Position numbers and translations under genes: made by a program
Assembly: GCA_000711775.1 (NCBI GenBank)
Contig: ARYC01003589.1
Coordinates: forward strand, 1-64,000
DNA: 64,000 nucleotides
DNA from: Oxytricha trifallax
Taxonomy: Eukaryota; Ciliophora; Spirotrichea; Sporadotrichida; Oxytrichidae
Direction: 5' to 3'
Part shown: piece by piece, positions 22,921 to 32,789 of the stretch
Layout: every line of letters starts with the position of its first letter
Numbering within the stretch: position 1 is the first letter of the stretch
The notes under the pieces: generated by a model
The model's input: the letters and a program-made list of their open reading frames with translations, nothing else
Databases searched by the model: none
Told to the model about the DNA's origin: nothing

Positions 22921-25900
22921 ACCGAGTCTTTCATCTGCGTTAGGAGTAGCTGACTTTGTGAGTTTACCAACGTTGGCGAAGGTAATTGAGAATTTTTTCC
23001 CGTCTGCGCTCTTAATCATGAAGAACTCGAACTTGGCGTAGGGGTTCTTGGTGTCGTCATCAATTACTGAAGAACCATCATCGAAGAACATGTAACCTCT
23101 GGCAACTGCTGAAACAGTACAAATATTAGTCGTATTTGGAAAGAATTTTTAAAGGAATTGGATATATTTAAAAATATAAACTCATTATTGAGTGGTTGAG
23201 AGAGTCATTGGAATTAAAAAATCAAAATTTAAAGTAGTTAATAGAAAGTTTAACTTATATATAATTCGAATTTACATATTCGATAATTTTGTCTATTGAA
23301 TGTTATCTTGAACTGGGAGAATGAAAAGATCAGTTGGGAATTTCTCAAGGTCTCCGGTTCTTCTAACCTTATTCTAAGTGGCTTCTTGGTGTGGAATAAT
23401 AAATCCGCTTCTTAAGTGGATGTATAATTTTAAAATAAAATTACCCAATTTTTCATTATATTAATTTTATAATTAAATGGTAAATTTGCATAAAGTTTAG
23501 TAACTCTCGAGGGTTGTGACGAAAGTCTGGTAACCATTGACACCACCTAGGGAGTCAAAGCAATCATCAGCTGGAGTGTTAACATCTGGGTAGATCCTGC
23601 ACCATCTGTCCTTGGGGATATAATACTTTCTGGATGATGGTCCTTTCATGAAGTCATATTATAGTATTTAATATCCAATTTGAAACATAAACACTATTTA
23701 TAAATCTACATAGAAAAATGTTTATTGTTTACTATTTTTTATTTTCCAATAAATATAAACTAATTTTAATTAATTTATCTGAATTGATTTGATTCATTTA
23801 TTATCATTAACATAAGTTATAAAATTGATTCATCATAAGAAATAGCTTAATATTTTTTAATTTAATCTTTTTAATATATAATAGTATTATAAAAAAATGA
23901 CTTGCTTTCAAAATAATCCTTAAAAAACTAATGATTTTTTTATAAAAAATAATTTTTAAATCAAGATTGGTAGTTTCCATTGATACCTTGAGTGCTTCAC
24001 CCAAAAGAATGTTAACTTGTAAGTCCGAGTAGGCAACAGGATCGAGAGGGTACTCGTAGAAAAGTGGTTTGAAGTATGAACCACCTTGGAGGGCGATGTT
24101 GAAGAAGCTGGCATGGTAGTACTTCACGAAGTGATATCTGTTTACAAGGGCGGTTCTGATCACGTCGTAGAATCTCAATTCAGTGGAGGCGTTAACAGTA
24201 CTATTAAATCATAATCATTGAAGTCATTGTGGATTGTTTAATGGCAAAGAATGAAATTGATGTAAATGAACTTTTTTAAATTAAAGTAGCATTGAATCTG
24301 TATGGTTCTTGTGACTTTGATGCGTTTTGGTTGTGATTTCTAGCAAATGGATACAATGATATGATTCTTAGAGTTAGTTATCTTCTACTATTATTGTTAG
24401 CTGAGCATTTAGATTTTCTTATTAGAATGTGCCATTTAGTACAGAGTTAGTTGGTGGCATCACCGTTGAAACCGCAAATATCTGATCCCATGAAGGGAAG
24501 TGCGAACAAGTTATAACTGAAAATACCTTCGACTGAGAGAGCCATGTATTCAACTGTAGACCAGTTATCGCCCATCCAATGGTGACCGTATATACCGATA
24601 CCTGGGAAATATAAATTCAAAAATAGTTGTAAAATTTGTAAAGTCTACAGAATTAATAAATTTGCTTTTACTTATTAGTATGCCCTAAATTCTTAATATG
24701 ATAAAATACAATATAATTATCTAATACACTATCAGATTATAAGCTTCTTTTATTATAGTTTCTGAATATCATAGATTATTAAGAATAAAATCAGATCTGG
24801 TGAGAATGTAAGGTCTCTTGTTAATGCTGATCAAATATTCGGCATTAGCCTTGGTTTGCATTAAGGGGAAGAAGTTGTGCACGTCATGCTCACGTCTGTT
24901 GATGGTATCGTGCCATCCGTCAAAACCGATTGCCTTGTCTTCGAGATCTCTCCATCCTGGTACGTAGAATTTCGCAATAATTAATTTAATTGTCATGAAA
25001 TGAATGACAAGATATAATGGATCGTTTTAATTAGTGATTTATTGATATTAAGGAATGGTTTGTTTCTGTATGAGTCGTCTGGTCTCTCTTCTGGTTTGCA
25101 ATAACCATTACAGAAGTTGGTAGCTTCGTTCTTTACAGAAAATTCTTTGTACTATTAATTAAGACCAGAAATCAAATAAAACATAAGATTCTCATCTAAC
25201 CAGATACCATCGAAGATTAAACCGTAGTCGTCAGTGAGACTTTGGAAGTTATTGTGCCACCAGTCAACAGTTGCGGGCTTGAAGAAGTCTGGGAAGTAAG
25301 CGTTACCGCACCACACACCAGTAGTCAAGTAGTCCTTGTGGTTATCTTGCTTGATGAACATATCTGAGGCAATACTAAAATATGAAAATACATATAAGAA
25401 ACTTATAAAATACCGTTGTCAAGTGCCTTGTAACCTTGGTTAAGTCTGACGGCAACACCAGCGTCCATAATAGGTACGAACTTAATGCCCTTTTCTTCCT
25501 TGATTTGCTTAACATACTTTGGTAGGTTAGCGTAACTTTGTTGAGAAATGGTGAAAAGCTTGTAGACATCCATGTAATCAATATCAGCCCACATAGTATC
25601 ATATTATAAGAATTAACATGTTATATCTCCTGATAACTCTCTATATAAATTTGATTTATTATCTAATGGAAGAGCAATCTTAGGATCAACGTAGTTAGTG
25701 TAGACATCTAGCCAGTCCTCGTCAGTGACCCAACCGAATCTGTATTGTTACCAACCGAAAGCCCAGATGGGTGGTAGAGTTGGGAAACCAATCAATTTAC
25801 TGTATGTCTTGATGATATCATCAGGCTTAACTCCAACGAAGAAGTAGGTACTTATTGATAAGACCACCGATGTTGATCTTGTGGATTTGAGTCTCTTTAG

Positions 25901-27110
25901 CACCTTGACCATTGTCTGAGAAGACAATATAGTCAGTAGCGTATGAACTGAGATCAAAGACTCCGAACCAGTATTTAGTTCCCTTACAACAGAATAGAAA
26001 TACATAAGAAATTAACCCCTCAAATGGTGCGATTTATAGCCAGACTCTAACAAACAGTAATTAAATTATAGTGTTTGATTGGAAAGCGTAGAATGGTTGA
26101 TATCCGTACATGTTTCTGCCTGGGGGCTCACCATCATCAATAGGGTTAGCTTGATCGAAAGTCTTTTTGGAGTGAATAGCTCCGTTTCAGTTCTTGTAGA
26201 AAACATCACCGGCTCTTTCTACCATACCGATCAATGGTTGGTCAAAGCCATTAAATATAAAGATATTTAAAATAACTTCTTAGATTTGGAGTCTATTTTT
26301 ATCAAAGTATAAATTTATCATCTAAGATCAGGAATAATTAAAAAAAGCATTAATTTGATACTATTATTGCTGTAAATACTATAAAATAAGTATACTATTA
26401 CTTGTTGAATCAAAAGACATACGAATAGTCTTTTATCAAATTTTATTCTTCTTTGATGTTTATAAATTGTATTTTAAAAAAGGAAAAACCCATTTATAAT
26501 TCCCTATTTATTTTATTTTTTTTTCAGTTATAATTGATCTATTTACCTTAATTTTAATGCCTCTTATTAAGAATATTTGTGTACTTTTATCTCATCAAAT
26601 TAATTAAAATAAGAAATAGCATTAGATTAAAATAAAAGCCTTTATCTTGATTCATGAGGAAGACACCAGAGTCAAGTACGAAGAAATCTGATAGGTAAAG
26701 TCTGGTTGGATCTGATCTCCAGAGCTTGGTAGTCTCATCAGAAGCGTCCTTGTAGACGGCATAGCTGAATGGTGCGTCAGTTACCCTGATTAAGTCTGAT
26801 AGTTTCTTCTTAAGGTCAGTTTTCTGTGGGAAGAGGGTGTCTCTATTGGGGTTGAAGACTGCATCAGCAGGTGGCCTGTAGAGAATCTTCTTGTCTGCTG
26901 GGCTTTAGAAATCTTCAAGTGTGGTGATTTCGACGTTAAGAGTACCAATATTATTAGTGGTTAATAATTAAATTTTAAGAAGATAAGGAACGAATTTTTT
27001 ATTGTTATTTCTTTCCTCTAAATATCGTCCATTTGAATGAATGAAGCATCAAGTGGCTTCATCATATCACTACCTTCAGCACTTGTGAGTTTTCTTAATT
27101 AAATTTTCTA
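22911..27110 (-). CDS. GH31 alpha-glucosidase module B, about a dozen MDSs on the minus strand
   Basis: Role (known family): GH31 retaining alpha-glucosidases cleave terminal alpha-linked glucose. Seen after joining at pointers: N-terminal beta domain (FSYAVYKDASDETTKLWRSD, 26,740), PPIWAFGW (25,760), TMWADIDYMDVYKLF (25,580), FDGIWLDEN joined to EATNFCNGY (nucleophile Asp in WLDEN, 25,195), YVPGWRDLEDKAIGFDG (24,950), GHHWMGDNWS (acid/base GD, 24,560), FMGSDICGFNGD (24,480), GGSYFKPLFYEYPLDP (24,070), IHLRSGFIIPHQEATQN (23,410), ARGYMFFDDGSS (23,090). Both catalytic motifs are intact, unlike module A. The last residues come from the plus strand at 28,015. Odd: in-frame TGA at 26,187-26,189 and a frame change near 25,852. 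It follows module A's C-terminus, so the protein is probably a tandem GH31. Confidence 0.87.
23109..23315. other. IES, candidate pointer CAGTT
   Basis: 207 bp between FILPV and ARGYMFFDDG. CAGTT on the gene strand occurs at both edges (plus strand AACTG at 23,104-23,108 and 23,311-23,315), and joining keeps the frame. The resulting linker is short for GH31, so this boundary is less certain than the others. Confidence 0.55.
23425..23502. other. IES, pointer TAC
   Basis: 78 bp. Removal joins TTLES to YIHLRSGFIIP in frame, keeping one TAC. Confidence 0.65.
23650..23980. other. IES, pointer ATG
   Basis: 331 bp. Removal gives GEALKVSMKGPSSRKYYIP, which follows the expected GH31 pattern at this site. 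Confidence 0.65.
24201..24288. other. IES, pointer TACT
   Basis: 88 bp. Removal joins YRFNAT to VNASTELRFYDVIRTALV in frame. Shorter alternative pointers exist at the same place. Confidence 0.6.
24373..24426. other. IES, pointer TCTAA
   Basis: 54 bp. Removal gives LCTKWHILRIISLYPFARNH, matching the conserved GH31 RW...YPFSRNH segment. Confidence 0.72.
24611..24791. other. IES, pointer ATTT
   Basis: 181 bp. Removal joins RPYILTRSDF to PGIGIYGHHWMGDN in frame. Confidence 0.72.
24971..25056. other. IES, pointer ATTC
   Basis: 86 bp. Removal joins SYRNKPF to YVPGWRDLEDKA in frame. Confidence 0.72.
25133..25192. other. IES splitting the GH31 nucleophile motif, pointer AGAA
   Basis: 60 bp. Removal joins GIWLDEN and EATNFCNGY, giving WLDENEATNF, the equivalent of the family WxDMNExxNF. 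The active-site motif exists only after excision. Confidence 0.8.
25376..25413. other. 38-bp IES, pointer GTATT
   Basis: Removal gives KALDNGIASDMFIKQDNHKD in frame. Confidence 0.75.
25601..25663. other. 63-bp IES, pointer GATA
   Basis: Removal joins VDPKIALPLD to TMWADIDYM in frame, the GH31 IP.D..W.DIDYM segment. Confidence 0.78.
25980..26072. other. 93-bp IES, pointer ACTA
   Basis: Removal joins YQPFYAFQSN to TKYWFGVFDLSS in frame. Confidence 0.75.
26250..26640. other. 391-bp IES, pointer GGCTTT
   Basis: Removal joins VFLMNQDKGF to DQPLIGMVERAG in frame; the six-base pointer is present at both edges. Confidence 0.78.
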
Positions 27111-27358
27111 TAAAATGTGCAAACTTTTAAGTTGACAGGTCCATGAATGGTCGTCCTTTACATCCTTATCTGAAACAGTATAGGTAAAGGTCTTCGTATC
27201 GCAGAAGTTCTGATCAACCTTTGAATTACCAATTTGATGAAACCGATCTCGTTGAATTTAATGTCAGGGTGAGTAATATCTGGTTTAAGAATAAGAATCA
27301 AAAACTCTAAATGAGGAGTAGCTTATTTGGGTAATTGAATGCGTCCCCAAAAATAACA

Positions 27359-27870
27359 TTAATTGTTAAGAATCTTAGTCGTTGGGTTGTAATCTGGCTT
27401 CTTGAGTTGGATTGGTGAGAGGTTTAATCCCAAGAAGCAGGCGAAGTCTGAGTCCTTTAAGTCTTCAGCGTTCAAGATGTTGATTTCATTCAAATAGTGA
27501 ATTTGATAACCAGTAGGTGGCTCGTAAAGGAAATCTCCCTCTTGTACCCAGAAGTTAATCACTAATTTAACTAATTCAATGTTTTTAAAATCATAACAGC
27601 GAATAGCATTGTGCAATTTACTGAAATGCTCTTTCCAGCATATCTGAGTTTCCAGTAGGTGAACTTTTGCTTGATGTTATCAAGAATATCGTAACTATCA
27701 GCTGAGATATCATCTTCAACGAGTACGTAACCCTCAGCATATGACTTAGCAGCATCTCTTGCAATGACGAATGAAGTTCTGATTTAGGTCTCGAAGTCCT
27801 TGGTAGTCTTAAATCCCATTGTGTTCTTTTGATATGGAATAATCTTAACACCCTTCAAGTGAATAAAACA
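27359..27870 (-). CDS. C-terminal part of GH31 module A (inverted block)
   Basis: The minus strand reads IHLKGVKIIPYQKNTMGFKT, FVIARDAAKSYAEGYVLVED, KFTYWKLRYAGKSISV then INFWVQEGDFLYEPPTGYQI and PIQLKKPDYNPTTKIL. It matches the C-terminal beta domains of module B (IHLRSGFIIPHQ, AVARGYMFFDDG), so it is a second GH31 C-terminus. Module B's N-terminal blocks follow directly on the same strand. Inference: it completes module A encoded on the plus strand at 21.1-22.8 kb. About 75 residues between PLFYDYPEDY and IHLKG were not found in the window. Blocks after 27,359 (NSKVDQNFCDTKTFTYTVSD near 27,220) look like the inter-module linker. Confidence 0.75.
27564..27622. other. 59-bp IES, pointer AGT
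   Basis: Removal joins YAGKSISV to INFWVQEGDFLYEPP in frame on the minus strand. Confidence 0.62.
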
Positions 27871-28014
27871 GCATATGATACTTAAACATCGGAATGCAGT
27901 ATTAATTAGTTAAATTTTACTGATCTATCAATGAGTGGCTTTGAAAATTAATTAAATTTTACGCTTTCCAATTATTTATTTGAGATTCTATGAGCTTCTA
28001 AGTCAGGTGTTTCA

Positions 28015-28024
28015 GCCATCAAGA
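28015..28024 (+). repeat. 10-bp pointer GCCATCAAGA, plus-strand copy
   Basis: Partner of the inverted copy at 22,911-22,920. Confidence 0.82.
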
Positions 28025-28182
28025 CTTTAACAATTACCACAGCAACTGGTGCCTAAGCTCCCATTAACGTTGTTATTGATCCAAAGAGCGAGACCCTCAC
28101 CATCCCAATTAGCACTGATGACAAGACTTTAACCCTTCTCTGGGACATTGTTAAGATTTTATCATTTACTGGCACTCTTTGA
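28015..28182 (+). CDS. Last MDS of the GH31 gene, opposite strand
   Basis: The plus strand begins with the pointer GCCATCAAGA (28,015-28,024) and reads AIKTLTITTATGAQAPINVV, IDPKSETLTIPISTDDKTLT, LLWDIVKILSFTGTL, stop TGA 28,180-28,182. This is a typical GH31 extreme C-terminal beta strand pattern and completes module B, whose minus-strand part ends in the same 10-bp pointer at 22,911-22,920. A minus-strand reading of the same bases is also open but does not fit the pointer. Confidence 0.82.
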
Positions 28183-28742
28183 ATTATTATTTGGACTATT
28201 TTTAATTTGATAATTTTATAAAAGATTTACTTAGCTTGAACAGAAAGAGAAGAGACATAATTATATTAACAGATATGAAGCAAATATGATAAAGTCGCAG
28301 TATTTATCAAAATCATTATTTTTATTATCTTCGTTATCTTAATAAATTTAACAAAATCTAACTATAGTTTTACACATTCGCTAATATCTTATAAATTTTC
28401 GAAGTTTTTAATTGTAATTTATTAATGAATTTGATTATACCATAAATTTATGAAATTTAGATTACTAATTGTTTTAGTGTCTTTGAACATATATTAAAGT
28501 ATTTCACAATTTTGCTTTGAAAATACCTTAATGTTATATTTACTACGATTTAGATCTTTTGGTCATTATTTAATAAATATAAATATATTTGAAAATATTT
28601 TAAAAAAATAAAAAATATCATCATACTTAAGAGTTATGATATCATATTTAGTGATAAAAGTAGAATATTTCGATAATATTAACAAATATTTAATTAAGTT
28701 CTTTAATTTAATTAATTACATATTTTATATATAAACTATAAA
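28183..28742. other. AT-rich spacer
   Basis: Nothing recognised between the GH31 stop and the 3' end of the HMG-CoA reductase gene. Confidence 0.5.
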
Positions 28743-31700
28743 TTCATTGTTTTATAAAGAATATATTTTTAATTTTTTATTATAATAAAATTTATTTTGA
28801 TAATGACTATAGCTTAGGATTGAGTTTATAGTATTACTCTATAAACTGATTGATTTCATTAAACGAATTCTGATCAAAATATGGATTTTCTTTAAGTTTA
28901 TACTATTCTATGATTGAATTACAAAAGTCATCGATAAAATCTAGGTACTAAGCCTTCAATGCGAAATTATTTGGATCACTGGGGCTTCCCTCCAGACCTT
29001 TACTATAATAGTACCAGTATCCATATAGATTATCTGCTGCTATAGTGTGAAGATCTTGAGCTACAGTGAGGCTTCTGTAAGCAACAGCATTTAACTCGTA
29101 AATTTAAGCCATTCCTTAGAAAAATTCCAAAAAATTTTTGGGAATAAACTCTTCTAAACAAATGCAATCAGCTAGGACTGTCATCTTATGATTCATTTTC
29201 TTGCTCTTTACTCTCATGTAATTATGGAGTTCTTAAAGACTGATCTTATAGCCATTTTAGAGCTATTTAAAGGCTGCCTGGTAAAGATATGGAGATGTAA
29301 CCAAGGAAGTCAAGATTAAAAAATACTCATCATAAATTTGCTGCTTCAAAACTTGACTATTAACATCAGCGTCAAGATACACTAGGAAGTTAGGGGGGGG
29401 GGGCAACACCTGAACCAGTAACTTTTTTTTTCATATTTCTACCCTTCTTAAAACCATGTAAATACATGACTAAGGTCAATTAAGGACCAATAAATCTTAA
29501 TTCATCACAAAAATATACCCTAGACTACTCTCTCGGTCGAATAGATCAAGTTTATATATAAATTTATCATATAAATATACAGTTTTTTTAAAGATTTTTT
29601 TCAAAATATATTTTTTATTTTTCTTAATTTTTGATTAACATAAATAGATTACAATTCAATTCTATCCTTTTGAGGTATGCATAAAAAGATAGAGTGGTAT
29701 ACCATGTCCATAATAATATAAATGATCCACCCTATCTTTTTAAACATACCTCAAAAGGATAGAATTGAATTGTAATCTATTTATGTTAATCAAAAATTAA
29801 GAAAAATAAAAAATATATTTTGAAAAAAATCTTAAAAAAAACTGAATATTTATATGATAAATTTATATATAAACTTGATCTATTCGACCCGAGAGAGTAG
29901 TCTTGGGTAAATTTTTGTGATGAATTAAGATTTATTGGTCCTTAATTGACCTTAGTCATGTATTTACAGGGTTTTAAGAAGGGTAGAAATATGGAAAAAA
30001 AGTTACTGGTTCAGGTGTTGCCCCCTCCCCTCAAGTTAAATGTGATTTCTTAGAGAAGTGAGAAACCTATAGGTTTTACTAAGTTTTCAACTGTATCTTC
30101 ATTTTCAGGTGTGGGAATCAAATCTCTAATCATTTTATGGCATTTCTCTCTAGGTTCACCTGATTTGATGATTTCAACTAATTTCTGCACAAAGTTCGAT
30201 GTACTAAAGGGATCAAACTCTAAAAGCTTAGTGATAAGTATATTTGCCAAGATTGTTAGCATTTTAATTCTGTATTGAGTAAGAATGAGGTCTTTCTTAA
30301 TTGGTATTCTTTTACTGTAACTTATAGATCTAAGTAATCCTTAAAATGATGTCATCCATTAGATCCCTTATCCCAGCCAAAGAGTAATCTGTTTACTGTT
30401 TAATTTTCCTTCAAATTCTGAAAGCTTAGGATCATTTTCTAAACTTAGATGATAGGTCCTTTTTGTTGTCTTACTGTCTAATAGAATCGTGATATTAAGT
30501 GGTTCAGGCAAGAAATTTTCTCTTATTTTAACATAGAAAGTACTTAGATCTTTAATCTATTTTTACTATTGATGTGTCTTAAATAGCTCATGACCCTTTA
30601 AATAGGTTTAAGCAGCTTTGACATTAAACTTATTTCTCATTTTCATAAATTCGACAGTGTCATTGATTAGTTCATTAGGCACTCCGGCTTAAATAGCAAC
30701 GTTTCTAGCATGCAAATTCAAATGACCCCTCTAAATTCCTTCTATACTTAGGGCTCTCAGAGCAGCAAGATTTTGAGCTGAATCTAATGAAACCATAATT
30801 TGAGCCAAGAGTTAAGTTGAAGGGAACCCAAGAATTTAATGGGTATTAATGTAAGATGGATTAGTTTCAATTGCTCCCCCTTTAACACCTACAGAAAGTG
30901 GAATCTCTAGTCTTCCACAAAAATACTCTCCTTCAATAAAATATCTAGTTAAAGGCATGCATCTTCCTCCGATAGAAGCAAAAGAGTGAGCACCTGCTTC
31001 TAATGCTCTCCAATCTTAACCTAAAGCTAATGCAACTGCATCAATTCCATTCATTATACCTTCAATGTGAGTTGTTGCTTTATATTGATCTAATTCTGCA
31101 AGTCTTTGAGCTTCAATTATCTTTTCACAAACTTCTTTGCCTTCTGCATTTTTCCAAGACATAGCTTTAATAGGAACTTTAAATTGAGACATAGTTAATC
31201 TTTCGGTGCATAAATTACTCAAAATTCTAACAGCTACTCTCCCTTGTCCCATGATTTAATGAATGTAGGGAGATTTATTTTCAGCAATAGTATTAATGAC
31301 ATTTGCTCCCATACTTTCTTAAACATTTACTAAGAGCTCAACAACAATCATTTACTTATCTAACTGCCTGTATCTAATATCCTCAACTCCACCTCCTCTC
31401 TTGACCATATTTTCACAGAACTAGTTAGCATGCTGAATAATATCCTTCTTGTTAATTTTAATCTTATACATGGCATCTTGGTAGTCTTTGATCTCTGTGA
31501 TTTGAATTTGAGCTATCATTACTGGTGGGGTACTTTGACATATAAACCCAGAACCCTTCTCACCAATAATCTTTGCAATATTTCTACAAGCTGCTATGAC
31601 TGAAGGCTCTTCAAGTGCCAATGGCACAATATAGTTTTACCCATTAACCTTGAACTCTAAACCTAGACCCAGAGGTAGTGGCAATATACCTATGCAGTTT

Positions 31701-32296
31701 TCAATCATATAGTCTGCTGTTTCTGTTTGTAGGCCTCCTTTCTTAAGCATTTCAGTGTCTAAATCTGGGTATATCTTGGTCAACTATATATTTTATAGTT
31801 AAGTAAGTTGAAATGAAATAATGCGATTCATTTGTAATTTAAGTATTCATGATAATGAGTGTTTTAGAGAGCTTGATATATATCTTTTTAAATATAAAAT
31901 TGAAGTTAATTTGTTAGTGAATGTTGATGATTAAAAATCTTATACTATATGAATTTGTGAATGTAATATCTCATTAACTTAAATATTTACTAGTCCCATT
32001 AATTTGTTTCTGATCAAAGTTTTGGATAATAGATATTTACCTCATTTAATCTCTCTTAGAGAGGTTTCTTGTGGAAGTTTGTACTTTTAAAACAAGACTA
32101 ATGTGTTGAATTTCTATGAATTAAACTTCAGTAAATTATTCAATTATGAATAAAATAATTTATTTCAAAAAGTTGGTTATAACTGACTTAAGAACTGAAC
32201 TGTCGTTCTTGGTAACAACTTATTGCTGGTCTTGGGCATTTAATTGGTTGTCGACTGCTTTCAATCTTCTTGCAGTCTTTGAGCTCTCAAGTAATT
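28743..32296 (-). CDS. Class II (bacterial-type) HMG-CoA reductase with C-terminal extension
   Basis: Role (known family): interconverts HMG-CoA and mevalonate; class II enzymes are soluble and mostly bacterial or archaeal. Seen on the minus strand: ARRLKAVDNQLNAQDQQ (32,260), NFHKKPLQERLNEV (32,090), ENCIGILPLPLGLG (31,700), VPLALEEPSVIAACRNIAKI (31,610), ESMGANVINTIAENKSPYIH (31,300), THIEGIMNGIDAVALALGQD then WRALEAGAHSFASIGGR (31,040), AQIMVSLDSAQNLAALRAL and IQRGHLNLHARNVAIQAG (30,800-30,700). No transmembrane anchor is seen. After the reductase, ~350 further residues are open (TLWLGQGIQWMTSF, EIIKSGEPREKCHKMIRDLI, FLVYLDADVNSQVLKQQIYD, YYYSKGLEGSPSDPNNFALK) to TGA at 28,743-28,748; that domain I do not recognise. 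IESs at 29,393-30,032 and 32,080-32,174. The start is not certain. Confidence 0.88.
29393..30032. mobile_element. 640-bp palindromic foldback element acting as an IES
   Basis: Nearly perfect inverted repeat. The outer ends are gggggggg-caacacctgaacc and ggttcaggtgttg-cccctcccc; arms are ~300 bp around a centre near 29,710. AAGTTA flanks both sides (29,387-29,392 and 30,033-30,038). On the gene (minus) strand, keeping one TAACTT joins GFSLLQEITFN to FLVYLDADVNSQVL in frame. No ORF of its own. It is therefore both a MITE-like insertion with target duplication and a pointer-flanked IES of the HMG-CoA reductase gene. Confidence 0.85.
32080..32174. other. 95-bp IES, pointer AACTT
   Basis: Removal joins SSVLKSVITNF to HKKPLQERLNEV on the minus strand in frame (plus strand AAGTT at 32,075-32,079 and 32,170-32,174). 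Confidence 0.72.
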
Positions 32297-32789
32297 AAGA
32301 ATTAAATTAAAATTTTATAAATTGATTTTTATGTAAAATTTGTATAAAATAAACCCATTTAATCATTTATATTTTGTTTATAAATATAAAGAATCATGCT
32401 AATTTAAGAATAAATAATTTCCATAAGACTTTTGTATTTCAATATGTTTAAATACCTATATTTATAATATTTATAATAAAATATAGATTCATTCACAAAT
32501 TTAAACTTATTTTTTGTTATTAAAATCTCACATATTTCTTTAAACTAATTGGGATTTTATTTGTGGACAGTAATTATAATATTTGCAATATTTATTAAAA
32601 TAATCACAATATTTATAAAATGAAAACACTCCAATTAAGATAACTTTTTTCCAAGGGGATGGAGAAATGTTTAAATTCATAATAGAATGCCAACTATTTC
32701 TCATTAAAAGACATATTAAATAATCATAATAGTATTCATATTATTGTTATTATAGTAACTATAATATAATATAATAAACTGGATAAGCA

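Noticed and set aside
25375-25602. Minus-strand frame of 75 codons overlapping GH31
   Set aside because: Different frame from the recognisable GH31 residues (TMWADIDYMDVYKLF).
28005-28147. Minus-strand open reading near the GH31 end
   Set aside because: The plus-strand reading has the GH31 C-terminal pattern and the matching 10-bp pointer.
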